From assembly GCA_028752905.1 (NCBI GenBank), contig JAQNBH010000013.1:16885802-16949801 (forward strand): a stretch of DNA of 64,000 nucleotides, given 5' to 3'. Of the stretch, positions 1-12,174 are shown piece after piece; the stretch's first letter is position 1; each line of letters begins with the position of its first letter. A model generated the notes under the pieces. That model was not told the DNA's origin and did no database searches. It worked only from the letters and a program-made list of their open reading frames with translations. Origin of the DNA: Cladorhizidae sp. MBARI D1340-BT2 (taxonomy: Eukaryota; Porifera; Demospongiae; Poecilosclerida; Cladorhizidae). The translations under genes and the position numbers were made by a program.

Positions 1-539
1 ACGATTCAACTCTGTTTGCTAGTGAGGCTAAATTTACCCCTACTCTACTAAAAGAATGCCAGAACTGCTGAGTAGGTAAAGTTTGCAGTGGCAAGCAATG
101 ATGTGATTGCCATCTTTGGCTTCAACCCCTAGAAATAAAATAAGTACACATTTAGCAACTGAAGGCAGCAAATCATTTTGGAACAACATGGGAAGATTCT
201 GAGATAACTTTATTGTCTACCATATTAGAGCTTAGTTGATTGATGATCTAGCTAGCTAAAAGTTAAAATAACCACTCTTGTCTTTGACCAGATGTTAAAA
301 CTAAAAAATCAAAAAGTATTCAGAGTATTATTATCCTTTATTGTCACTAGCTTATCTATAATATTAACGGCACATTACCTGATAGAGCCCTCAAATGATA
401 AAAAACACACACCTGACTATTGCTGTTATTTGTTATTTCATCACATGATTTGAAAATCCAAGATGTTTTTAGCCATCTCTTCATCGCTATGTACACAAAC
501 TAACAAATTCAATAAAAAGCAAGGACTATATATACTAGC

Positions 540-720
540 TTGTAAGCTTGTTTATGATCATGTTTACTTGTCACAAGCTTGTCACAAGCTTGTCACAAGG
601 TTGTCACTACCTTATATATTTACTACAAGCTTTGACTAGATTGTCACAACCTTATATATTTACCACAAGCTTGTACTAGTAGGTTGTCACAAACTTGTAG
701 ACTTGTCACTGTAACAACTT
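540..720. repeat. Degenerate CTTGTCACAAG repeat cluster
   Basis: Near-palindromic words of the form CTTGTCACAAG or GGTTGTCACAA recur about ten times, and a TTATATATTTAC-type spacer recurs twice. No gene is visible from 1 to 1160. The cluster looks like a small degenerate tandem or foldback repeat. Confidence 0.5.
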
Positions 721-1159
721 GTAGTGAATTAAAAAACACATATTAAAACTGCAGAAATGTTTGTCATGACAACCTTGGTGCAAAGGTTGTCATTGGCTTG
801 ATAATTTTATGACAATCTTGTGTAAAGATTGCACACATAATCATTTTAGTTTGTCCCTAGATTCCTGATAACATGTATGAGTGTTTCCAAGCTAGTGTTG
901 GTGATCGATTCAAGTTGGAAGTGAAAAATGGCAGCTATGGCAAGTGGGAAAGGATTTAATTTCTTAAGATCCTAGGCTAAGGCAGGTTCTAATTAACATC
1001 CCATTGCTTCTGTGGTACTAAAAGAGAGCATACAGAGAGCTATATATCAAGTTTATACAGTGAAGTGTGTAAAATCTATGGAGCTCCAAGTTTGGAACTT
1101 CAATTTTTTTTTAAATCTCTTGTATTTTAAAGTATGCCCACCCCCCTGGATACACCCCT

Positions 1160-1300
1160 GCCTGGGATGAACATTGAAAATCTCTACCATCGAATCGAAA
1201 CATTGAGAGAGTTAATTTCAAGTTGATTATTGAGATCATTGTAATTTTGTTATGTCAACTGAGAGTTCATTGAGAATTAAAGTCTTGTTTGGAGAGTCCA
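1160..1300 (+). repeat. Dispersed hammerhead-like repeat, copy 1
   Basis: This is a diverged copy of a repeat also found at 22013, 30003, 34193, 36064 (-), 43171 (-), 43530 (-) and 58743. It keeps the TCGAAACATTGAGAGAG segment, the CAAGTTGATTATTGAGA segment and the downstream GTCAACTGAGAGTTCATTGA segment. Confidence 0.6.
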
Positions 1301-1951
1301 TTATTTATTCAGGTTCTTAAGTGAGATGCATAAATACAAAGCAGTCCTGGGGTAAAGCATGGTGATATCAAGAACACTTCTGGCAACTCTCAATATTTGC
1401 TTGCCCTAATCTCAACACTAGACCATTTGCAAATTTGTTATACGAATGCAAATTGGAACAGGTATGGCTTTTAAATTTATTTTCACTGGGCTATTGTTCT
1501 AAAGACATCATGGATAGGTGGACTGGACATGGTAGCCACTTGAACTCAAACCATAACTTCAAGCACCCTGTCATCCTGCTGCAAGCATTGCTGTATATAT
1601 AAACTATTAAAAAAAGTTGTGGTTACAAATGTCTACATAGACTTCACTGTATATATGAACAGCTGAAAAGATAGACCTCAATGTCGTGTGCTCTCTTTTG
1701 AATGTTTCATAGATGTTTCTTTGCTTGAGTGGTTGAACTTGCAACAAGTGTGGCTCTTGATAGGAAAGTGCTAGTCAGCTGAAATTAGTATTTATATGTG
1801 ACCATACTCAATACAATAAGTGGTTTCACTAGGCATTAAAACATGATGAACTGGTAAAGTGTGTGCACCGAATCTCAATTTTATTGGGATGGAATTTTCA
1901 GTGCCCATGATTGACAAACTCATTGTTATCCAGTAAGTGTGCTGTTGCTGC

Positions 1952-2325
<374 letters not shown>

Positions 2326-3326
2326 ATACTGTTAAAACCTTTGTACGACCTAAAACCCTGTTAGTCTCCTAAGAGTAGTCCAAGTAGTATTCATGGTTGT
2401 AAAAATCCTATGGAGAGCTGGTTTGACAAGGTTTCACAACTTGGTATTTCTCATATGATTAAAGAGTTAACTTGCTACACAAAACCTTGCATTCATTTCT
2501 TGCATATGTTGTTAGCCTCTTAAAACAAAGTGAGATAAGCAACACACATGCATAGCATTTTACCTTAAAAGCTATCATTACATAACAGTGAATTACTGTA
2601 AAGAAACTAACAACTCACCTTATTGCTCTTTCTGTTGACAGACTATGTATGTGTAGAGGGAGTAGTATCTGTGGCACTTGCACTGCTTTAGCAACAACAT
2701 ATGTGTCCTAATGAATATAGGAACATATATATATATATATATGTAAGATCATAAATCATGACTGATGGTATTTCCTCCCTTAAAATAGTTGAAATTCCCC
2801 TGAAAATATATTTAGCAATACAAACAAAAACAGGAACATAATATCTCCATTCCATATTATGTGAGTTTTCAACCAAATGGTACTCTAAGCATTGTAGTGA
2901 TATATAGTTGGATATCACCATTGTTAATGTATCCCTGTGCTATTCCTGTGCAAGTAATTTTAGTGTCTTTTAGATCTCTATATTTGCCTTCAACTGACTT
3001 TTTTCAGAAAGGAGAGATTGACATGTGTGTATGTTTGTGTGTTTATATGTGGAGATTTAAAAATTGTTATCATAAAATAACCTGATCTTGTTCCTTTTAT
3101 TATTTTTTACCAACCAATGTTTGAGGCTATTATTATGCCTGGGAGCCATGTGGAAAATTGATTTTTTCCCCAGAAACAAGTAAAGCATTTCACCTCCCTG
3201 AAGGTAGCCTAGGTAGATGAGGACAGCACTTACATTGGCAAGAACAGAAGTCATGAAATATTTGGCTGTCATTTTTTTGTTGTTGTTGTTTCATATCATT
3301 TCCTTTTTAACCTTCTCCACAATTAG

Positions 3327-6300
3327 ACAGACCACATCGCAAACTTAGAGCTAAAGCAGAGTGATAGTATGGGCTGCCATTCTTCCAGCTCTGGTAAAGA
3401 AGGCATCTCAGGTTGTGAAGGTATTAGCTCTAGTATTCATATGTTCATGTCCAAAATAACTTAGGTAATTGGTAGTTATTATTGTTGATTCCACCAAGAA
3501 ATTCCCCCCTCCCCCTAAAAAAATACAATCATTAAAGAACACCAATTCTAGACAACAGATGTAATCATTAGAGCAGATGCTCATTTATCAACAAAAAAAT
3601 TCATCATCCGTAAATGTCAAGTGATACCGTAAACCCAGAAAAGTTGGCGACCATTTTATTTAGCGTTATTGATATCATGCACATTTTAGTGACCATTAAT
3701 GTTAACGTTTTATAGCATGAAAAACCAGGTGAAATCCTTGTGAAAATAAGAACAGTACATTAATCATTAATAAAGTCCATGATTCCAGGTTTTTTAATGT
3801 CTTTCAGTATTGCATGAAAGATTGCTAAGACTGTTGATTAACCAGTTTGTATGCAGGGGCTTGATCAGTGATGCACGAAGATTCACTTTAACAGCTGATA
3901 TCTCTTTCCCACCATCCAGGGCTTCATGGATTTCATTAGCATACGTCGTGAAGGAGTCCTTCATTAAAGCCTTAAATTCTTCATTTACGCACACATCAAG
4001 TGGCTGCAACTCCCATGTGCAGCTTGCAGGGACAAACACTTGGTGGATATTGTTGTCTTGAAGCTTTTTAAGAACAGAACTACAGCGATGAGCTGCAAAC
4101 ACATCGAATATTGCCAATGCAGGCTGATCATCAGCCAAATCTAGTATCGCTCTAGTAGTAGTGACATATGGAATGATAATTTGTTGGCTGCAGCTGTTGC
4201 TCCGTCTCCTTCTGGTAAACAAACTGAGTTCGCAGTTGCTCGATCAAAACTCGAAAGCTCCTAATCGGTGACGACCTCGTGCTAGCTGACAGCAAGCACG
4301 CGCGTGTGTTTTTGAACTTTGTACTTATATTGCCACAAATGTTGGCTGCCTATTAACTTAGCAATTTTTTACCCATCGCTAAATTCGCTAACATTAATGG
4401 CCTGCTAACTTTTCTGGGTTTACAGTATGTGAATGTTGTGGCCAAGAGCATTATTCTGGGGACAAAAATGCTACTACATTTAAAATGTGAACCAAGTAGC
4501 CAGGATGTATTGACCTAATAGAGATAAGTTACAGGGTACATGCAAATATTTTGTCAAACAACAAACAACATAACATCCCAGGGCAGGGGGGTCAGGTAAA
4601 AAAAAATTCAATGAGAGTTCAAAGTTCATTCTAAACTATCATTGGCTCAGTTATAGCTGCTTTCTTGAGCTGTGTGCTCCTGCCTAGCTAGCTAGCTCGG
4701 ATAATTCTTGATATTCCTTCACATTTCACTCATTTTCTGCTCTCTTTTGCATACTTAAATGAAAATGTGGCTAACATAATGTATTAAAGGATCTTGTTGA
4801 CCCACTTGGTTCAAACTATTGCCATTGTTATCCACCAACCAAGTCGCATCTTGTTTTATAGCATTTGCATTTCTGCTCCAAAATTGAAGAAAGTATATAG
4901 AAGAATAGGAGATGCTGTAATTGCCAAGAAGATGTCATGCCCATTTCCTGGGTGTACCCATTTCCTGCAAATAGGTTGCAACCACTTCTTGCCTTAACTA
5001 TTAAATTTTCTTGACCCTGTGGAAGCTATATGCAGTAATGTTTAGAATGCATCAAATAACAACAATAACACAGACTGTAGAGGATATAGGTTCAGCATTT
5101 TTTAAATGAGGTAGTCATTTGCAACAAAGAAAACACTGTTAATCAACAACAATGCTATATTGCTAGACAATTAACGCATTCCTGATTTTGTATTGATTTT
5201 TAAACAGTATATTGCTCTAATGCCATGTAAATCTGACGTAGCTATTGTTAAAATAGCACGTGGAAAAGGAGAGGGAGTCCATATCTTGGAGTAATATTTT
5301 GGCTGTATACTTGAACAAAAAAATGCGATCAGCTTCAAACATTAGTGGTTGTAGCTTGTGTCTAACTTTGGTACATGTGAGTTAAGTGATGCAATATACA
5401 AAGTAGGTTCCTCACAAAACCCTCAAGCACTGCAAGAGTTAATGCTGCCAAATGTGTAAATTAAAGTGGTGCCTCAATTTTGTAAAATGTGCCGCTTACA
5501 GAACTAAGAGGATTTTGTTATACTGAGTTCCCAAGTTCTGATTAAGTCCATCATGATTAGTTGACTACTCTTTTTTGTCATATTATCGGCCAATGTGCTT
5601 CGAGTCTAAAGAAAGTCACATGAGCTGCATATTCATGAAGTGTCTGATTTCTGCATTACAGAGGCATAGTTACACATCAGCGAGGTGATTGTGTGTGTGG
5701 TTTAATGCATATAATCTTGATAGATCGGTGTAGATGCCACATAATTTAGAACAGGATAAATGATGGTCTTCCCTGATGTTCACCTGTCCTACATGCCTAT
5801 CAGGACATATACCCCCCCCCCCCCCCCCGAAAGAGCCCCCAAGCCAATTACCCACTATGACATATATTCCCCATCAAAAAAAAAAAATAGGAAATAAAAT
5901 GTATAAGGTTTAGGGCTAGGGCTAGGGCAATAAAATCCCATCTTTCATCCTAAAATCCTACATGTGATAGGTGAAAATATTTATGGGGTAGGTAAATGTC
6001 CAGGGGATATTTGGCATGGGGGGGGGGGGGGGGGGGATATTCGTCCAAGTGATAATTGTCTGGAGTTTTTTGTCCGGGGGGGGATATGTCCTAGAACCTC
6101 CTACATTTACAAGAACTGGAACTAAGAATCATTTGACAATGAATGTCAGATGATGCAAAAATTTCAATATCCTGGAAGGTTTTGTACAAAGGCCCTCCAT
6201 TAAACACTGCAGAGCCAGCTTTGAGGATCACCACGGGGAAGAGTTGCACCTGGGCAGAAAGTCTCTCAATGGTATGTGTGATGGACTACATGTAAAAAGT

Positions 6301-8275
6301 GTCATATGTTAACTATGCACTGAACAACTGTCAGTAATCATGTGCAAGATTGATCCTATTATATATTTCATACTCTCCAGAGACAAAATGTGCATCAAGT
6401 TCTTTTATGCATACACAAACTTTTCAGAAAAGAGTTACTACTTCGACACATTGGGATAATATCAAGCAGGTGAAAGCATGGAGGATTTCGTAAGTCCTTT
6501 TCCTCATACCATGATCTAGTTGACTGTTTAGAGCTCTGGTGAAATATGTGCAGCTACCACGGGAACTGTTAGCTACCACAGTCGAATCTGCAATTCGACC
6601 ACTTCAGCTGAAGATAGGTGATCAAGGTGGAGAAGTGCCTCCACCCATATACTCAGCAAATAAGAACTCTACAACCAGATTTCTCTTACTAGAGACAATA
6701 TACTACTTCAGGTATGTATTGTTAATGGCAATGCTGAGACTCTGCACAAATCAAGCATCCATGAGATTGATGTGAGACATAACTCTCAATACCTTAGTAT
6801 AACATGGCACAAACTTGGACACAGTTGGGACAAAAAAAAATATATTAAATAAAAGAATTTGTACTATCAACCCATTCTTCATAATTATGTCCAATAGATT
6901 GCACGACTGATTTAAAATAGCTAATTATAAAACTCTACTTCTGGTTGGGAGGGTCATGTGAAAAAGATTAAAAAAAGATTTCTTTAATAGCTGACGATCA
7001 TTTCCTGGCTTTTGACGTAGTTCTGCTCCTGTGGAAAGCAGCACAGGTACATCTATGCTTACTATATAGTAATGACTCAGAGTTCTTTCACTCTTGAGGA
7101 AGGAGGCACTTCTGGAATGGATTTCTTTGCTGTAAGTTTTGTTGTAGACATAAAGCGACATCTTGTGTAGCTTTTGTTCGCCTACTTCAATGGAGCTGAT
7201 TCTTATACCAACTACTGTGGCTTACTGTATTTCCATTCTAATGAGTTTGTGAAGTTCATTAAAAAAAGTTATAGCTAAAAATATAATTAATACAACAAAC
7301 CCACAAATAAAGTTGGTGTTCAATCCATTAAGACAAGTCATCACAGCTGCCACCAATGAGCTATAGGCAACTCCACCAACATTTCAATTATATTCAACCA
7401 GTGCACATTGGATTGCTAATGAAATATTTTTGAGACGGGTTATCACAGCTACCACAAATGAGCTTTTAGGTTTTAAGCAACAGAAGGGCCTGTGTCAGCT
7501 GGAGCGTATACTATGTTAAAAGAGGAGATGATCTATATATAAGTCATAAAGTGGACATTGAAGTTCAAGCTACACATGGTTGAAATACAACTTGTTGCTA
7601 TATAGCAGGTATAGGAGAGTCTGGGTTTTCCTGGCTATCACAACCACTTCCAGACATTCCACTACCTTACTGCTACTGGAAGTACAAAAATCAGGTAACC
7701 ACCTTTATCACTAAGTACCTATACATAATACCTGAACACACTCAATCAGAAAATAAAAAGATGTGAATTATGCTCTGTGGTGAGGCCACATAGCACAGTG
7801 GTTTTAGTACTATAGGTAATTGGTTTCAAGGTTAGAAACATAGTAACCTATGTATATAGAACTGGTTTCACAACGAGAAATTATGTATTATGCATAACCG
7901 TGTTTCAGATGTAGGTAGGTTAATTATTCAACAGATAATAATCATAATTATAATCAAGATACTTAACTATAAATCATACAAGTTCTAGACTGACCAGACA
8001 CAGAGCCTTCAAGATATAAGCGTTTCTTTCACACACCTGCTTTACCACTTTATCTCATAATACTGAGAAATCTTGGTTGTTAGGAAAATGATTAACCTGT
8101 TGTAAACCATCTAGGTGCCATTTTATGCATTATGTACTGAGTTGCTTCAACACAAGGAAGAAGTAGTAGAGACAACCTTTCTTAGAGGTCTGCATGCCTT
8201 AGTTAGTTAGTGCTTTTGTTATTCACAGAGGAAGGCCACCAAAACACATCTGCAAGGTCTACAGAAGAACAGCTG
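3327..8275 (+). CDS. Unidentified multi-exon gene, partial, possibly helical-repeat protein
   Basis: Eight segments with AG acceptors and GT donors join in one continuous frame: 3327-3393, 6150-6271, 6381-6469, 6532-6711, 7021-7046, 7083-7131, 7609-7694 and 8229-8275. Every junction phase agrees (for example 6469 leaves two bases that 6532 completes). The translation, about 220 residues, is leucine-rich and helical in the middle (HKLFRKELLLRHIGIISSRA, ending near 6535), then FLLLETIYYFR up to the donor at 6711. This resembles HEAT/ARM-type helical repeats, but I do not recognise the family. Competing frames stop within exon 6532-6711. Both ends are missing: the first visible exon starts at an acceptor and the last ends at a donor. 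The link from 3327-3393 to 6150 is the weakest, because other exons could lie in that 2.7-kb intron, which holds a pogo remnant and a foldback element. Confidence 0.6.
3625..4427 (-). mobile_element. Pogo/Tigger-like DNA transposon, internally deleted
   Basis: Inverted ends begin TACCGTAAACCCAGAAAAGT at 3625 and end with the complement of TACTGTAAACCCAGAAAAGT at 4427. The terminal TA fits the target duplication of Tc1/mariner-pogo elements. The inner 800 bp hold part of a transposase on the - strand. A full pogo element is usually at least 2 kb, so this is a non-autonomous deletion derivative. It lies in an intron of the unidentified gene 3327-8275. Confidence 0.85.
3794..4222 (-). pseudogene. 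Pogo-like DDE transposase fragment
   Basis: The 142-residue frame carries the C-terminal half of a DDE_1 (jerky/Tigger) endonuclease core: DDQPALAIFDVFAAH, then VFVPASCTWELQPLDVCVNE. These segments contain the second catalytic Asp region and the QPLD motif. A second frame just upstream (FVYQKETEQ-type, about 4225-4185) matches the segment that normally comes before it, so a deletion or frameshift separates them. The N-terminal helix-turn-helix is absent. Confidence 0.8.
4428..5801. other. Intronic AT-rich DNA without recognisable gene
   Basis: Nothing coding is supported here. The only structures seen are short low-complexity runs. Confidence 0.4.
5802..6092. mobile_element. Foldback MITE-like element with poly-C/poly-G arms
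   Basis: The left end AGGACATATA followed by 17 C residues mirrors the right end, in which a G run is followed by GATATGTCCT. Internal copies of the same word family (GGGGATATTTG, GGGGATATTCGTCC, TTTTTGTCCGGGG) give a nested inverted structure. A 19-G run lies at 6018-6036 and GGGCTA repeats near 5925. No coding capacity is seen and no clear target duplication was identified. Confidence 0.55.
6381..6469 (+). CDS. Exon of the unidentified + strand gene
   Basis: The exon lies between acceptor CTCTCCAG and donor GTGAAA. It starts in phase 0 and ends with two bases over. It encodes a basic helical segment containing HQVLLCIHKLFRKELLLRH and runs in frame into the exon at 6532. Confidence 0.6.
6532..6711 (+). 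CDS. Longest exon of the unidentified + strand gene
   Basis: This 180-bp exon lies between acceptor CTGTTTAG and donor GTATGT. It encodes KYVQLPRELLATTVESAIRP, then a proline- and glycine-containing loop and FLLLETIYYFR. Only this frame is open across the whole exon. It is the best evidence that the locus is coding. Confidence 0.65.
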
Positions 8276-8431
8276 GTAAATTTAAAAAAACCCTGAGCAA
8301 TTGTCATGGCAATGCAGCTTTTCGCAAATAGAGCATAAAGCATTGCTTATTCTAGCCTTAGTTAGCTATCCCAGTGCTTATAAACTACCCAGCTGTTGAG
8401 AGGAAGAGTTCTTCAAATGGTTGATGCAGAT

Positions 8432-8450
8432 GGGGGGGGGGGGGGGGGGG
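8432..8450 (+). repeat. Run of 19 G
   Basis: A pure G homopolymer just downstream of the last visible exon of the unidentified gene. Similar runs of 16 to 19 occur at 5812 (as C), 6018 and 56238. Confidence 0.95.
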
Positions 8451-9575
8451 AACGATTTAAAAATCCGTACAAAATTGAATCCATGTAGGAATAATATAAA
8501 AACACGCTATATGGTCGTTTTTCGTAAATCCAGTCACATGTATTCTATGAGACTATACTGCACACCCTCAAGCAGAGAGCACACATACTATCTACTTTCA
8601 AGAGCTGACAAGCTTGTGTCCTATTTGAGGGTATATGTGATTGGATTTGTGAAAAACATCCCAAATGCATTGAAGTTTTAACAAAACAAAATATGATAAA
8701 AATTTTATTGCACAAACGGCTAAAACTATCCTTCAAGTATAAACTTGTGGCAGTGGTAAGCCCAGGCACTAGTTCTAGAGTTTAAACTAAGCCTTTTTCA
8801 TAAGCCAGGTCAATTCACTTACCCTACATGAATGATTCTGATTTAGATTGTGTAATTAGGCGCACTGTGCTTTCTTAGTCAGCCTTGATTTACAGAGATG
8901 ACTTGTGTATAAGAGATGGCCAGTGCTCCAAATAGATGGCCCCGGGAATATACTAGAAATGATGAGTGTCTCCAATTGTTGCTTCACCTCGGAGGTATAT
9001 GCCTTTACGTCACCCGCGCCCGCAGCAGATTTGAAATGCATTTACTCCTATCATTTATATTTTAGTGCTTGTTGAAGAGGAACCATGGTAATAGCTCGAA
9101 GACAACTTGTTACAAACTTTCAATATTTTCATTTTTGAGAGAAACAGCATTTAAACTGGTTTACCCAGTAAGTGGCTTAATTAGTGTGAATTTTATAGTG
9201 ACCAACACTTCTACAACACTTCTACATTCCTATCTGTAGCAGACACTTTAATCTTGTTGGTCAACGTAGCGACTACACACACACAGTGTAGCTGAACAGA
9301 AAGACTTGCATATAATACTATACATTGTATGTCAGCATTATATTTAACCACAAATGTGTAGATTAACAGACATTATTACTACTATAGCTGGAACTAGGGT
9401 TATGGCTAGAGACATGGCTAGAACTGGGTATGTGGGGGTAGGACTAAGGTCAGCAAGCCAACTATACACTGTAGCTGTCGATAGCTGTGAGTGTTTTGAA
9501 GCTATATAAAGTGTTTCAGCTCTACACACAAATTATTGTACAGTAGTATTTTCTAGTTATAATGGGTATGCATAC

Positions 9576-9694
9576 ATTCTTGTAGTTGCAGGTGGATACA
9601 GCATACATGTCACTGGAAGATCCGAAGTAGGCTTCATCAGTATCACATATCTGTAGGAGTAGGCCTTTGAAGCTTGGGTTAACATCAATTTCCA
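9576..9694 (-). CDS. Possible exon of an unassigned - strand gene
   Basis: On the - strand a segment between acceptor TTGAACCAG and donor GTATGC is open. It encodes a plausible soluble segment with PSFKGLLLQICDTDEAYFG and SSSDMYAVSTC. Its phase matches the donor of the upstream exon 10864-10696. No family is recognised. Similarity to reeler-type domains is only superficial. Confidence 0.3.
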
Positions 9695-9837
9695 CTGGTT
9701 CAATGAAGTTCACACACACACACAAAACATAAATTTTCTTTAACTCTTATATTTGTAGCAGATACTTTCTCACACAAACATTGTAGTTATTCATTACATA
9801 AATAACACTATCTCATGTTGTTTAAAGGACAATTAGT

Positions 9838-10030
9838 AGCCATGTGGTGAAAAATGCATTGGAAATTAGCACCACTTTTCTTTAGTTCTCAGAGGCAGAT
9901 CAAATAACAATATATATCTCGGGTTGCTTAATCATACAATACCTCTACATATTTGGAAAGATAAAAGCAAATTGTTGCCATGTGGTGAAAAATGCATTTG
10001 AATTCAGCACCTTTTTTCTTTAGTTCTAAC
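9838..10030. repeat. Diverged direct duplication
   Basis: The segment with CCATGTGGTGAAAAATGCAT at about 9840-9895 recurs at about 9978-10030, each followed by TTTCTTTAGTTCT. No gene is seen. Confidence 0.6.
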
Positions 10031-10695
10031 AAACAACAGTGGCAGAGTCAAGGGAGAAGTAGTGCAGTGGTTGTGAATTATGGCAATATCAATGCACTTG
10101 GGGTGAGTGCAGTAATGATGGTAAGACAAGAAAGCAGACATTAGCAGGAGAATAGAAGAAAGTGACAAGTTAACTCTGTTATAGTGGTAGGATGAGATGC
10201 TAGCTACATAGCTAGATAAATACAAGTCTACTGCTACGATATATAGATAATTGGGCTACTCAGATATGTTTTTGGTTCTTGAATTTCTCACCTTCATATT
10301 CTAGTCTTTCAGTGATTCAGTGAGTCATTGACCTCAATAGCTATTATATCCATGGATACTTGTATACTTTTGGAGATGACTGGAAAAGCCAAAAACTACC
10401 TTACAAAGTCTGATTACTATGTAAATTTCTGAAAACTCATAACTATAGACCACTCCATGGGTTGGATGCCAACCCAACTTATGATGGAATATATAGCTAT
10501 ATATATTCTGCTTGTGAATAATCAGGCTGCATCCATCCACATCAATAAATAAATATACATTTTGGCACATTGAAAACCAGTCTTAGAGCAAATGGGCCGA
10601 GTATAGAGATAAATTACACCAAAATTCCCATCATTCTCAACTCAACCAGAAATGGAAGAACACCCATTATAATCATGCTTTAATACTCTACCTAC

Positions 10696-10864
10696 ACTGA
10701 TACATCCTGCTCCCTCGTTCCACAAACTGTATCTGGAAATTCTCCTTTTCTTCACACGCTTGTTGATACTTGACAAACATTTCTTGGAAATCTGCACGAG
10801 AGTCGCTGTTCCCTCTCCTACAATCTTGGAAGGATAAACGGCAGTAATCTGCATTGGTACTCAT
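10696..10864 (-). CDS. Possible first exon of an unassigned - strand gene
   Basis: An ATG at 10864 opens 56 codons ending at donor GTAGGT. The peptide is polar and helix-prone (DSRADFQEMFVKYQQACEEK), suggesting a coiled coil. Upstream, at about 10985-11015, is a locally GC-rich, CpG-containing stretch that could be a promoter. A second donor two codons later is also possible. No family is recognised. Confidence 0.4.
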
Positions 10865-11041
10865 CCATTGCAGCGCTAAGATGAGAAAGTTAACACTGCA
10901 AAAACTCATTGTGCATAGAAAATCTACCAACAAACGCAGTCAGTCATCGGACGCTTTCCCTACTTTTAAACTATCCCTGAAATGGCTCGCGCGGGCGGCT
11001 AAATCTGAGACGCCACACAGTAGTAATTTATTTTAATTTTT

Positions 11042-11908
11042 TTAACCGACAGGTACAGCGACATGACAAGAAAAAACCCCATGAACAGCAAGAGATTGTT
11101 GAGGGACAACACCATAATTTGGTGAAGCCAGGATGAGTATTATTAGAGGTGGGGCACAGGAACAAGGACAGATATAGTGAAATGTCCATGGAGTATCAGA
11201 ATTTGACAAGCAATGGTCCCAGAGAAAGTCAATAATGTGATGCTTGATACTGTAGAATGATAAGGACATGTCGATTATTGGCACTAATGAATTCCACAAG
11301 TGGACAACTCTATTATAATAGAAGTGACGACTGGTAGATGTGGAACAGAAGTTATGTCGGAGTTTATTTGCACTGGAGGCTCTCGTGGAAGAAGATACAA
11401 ATGAAACGTAGTTGTTTATGTCCAAGTTATCAGGAGAGACCTTCAGACACTTGACTAGAAACATAATGTCCATCAGTTCCAGCCAATACATTACAGGTAG
11501 TAGGTGCAAAGATATCAGTCCGAATTTATAATCAGATGAGTAATTGTTCAAAATGAACTTGGTAGCTCTCCGTTGCACCCTTTCAGGGCACATTATGTCC
11601 TTGATCAGTCGTGGTCTCCAGAGTTGAGAACAGTTACTGCGAATGAGGGAGATATATAGTCTTTTCCTTAGGCTAGGTTCTGTAGAAATGATTGTGCGAC
11701 GAATGAGGTGTAATGATCTATATGCATTCGAACAAATAGAGATTATGTGCTCTGACCATGACAGACCACTAGTCACAAGAATACCGAGGTCTCTGTATTT
11801 ATGTACAGATTTGATTGGGTGGTTATCTATTGTGTAGGTAGATGTGGATGACACTGATAGGGAAAAACGCAGAGCTGCACATTTGGTGGGATTTATTTTG
11901 AACACCAA
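11042..11908 (-). pseudogene. LINE reverse transcriptase C-terminal fragment
   Basis: The open frame of 288 codons begins inside the RT domain (VFKINPTKCAALRFS), continues through HKYRDLGILV and VQRRATKFIL, and ends in the FLWDH...FHYICPCSC tail typical of CR1/L2-like ORF2 proteins. It lacks the catalytic palm, which lies upstream in other frames, so it is not a complete protein. Confidence 0.85.
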
Positions 11909-12174
11909 GAAGCTAAAGAGTCAAGATCTTGTTGAAGGTGAGTGGAGTTGTCTACATGAGAGACAGACTCAAGTGAGTTTAGTATCGTTAGCATAGAGGT
12001 AAGTGGTGCAAAATGAAGTAGCATCTGGGATGTCATTGATAAAAATAAGGAATAGAAAGGGTCCAAGAACACTGCCCTGACCTGAACGAACTGGGAGAAG
12101 ACCTGATAGTGATCCTTCAATTGGACACTAGGTGAGAACGACCAGAAAGGTATGTTTTGAACCAGCACCACAGA

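Noticed and set aside
8545..9041. Two short - strand frames (74 and 61 codons)
   Set aside because: No domain, no convincing splice sites and no continuity with other exons.
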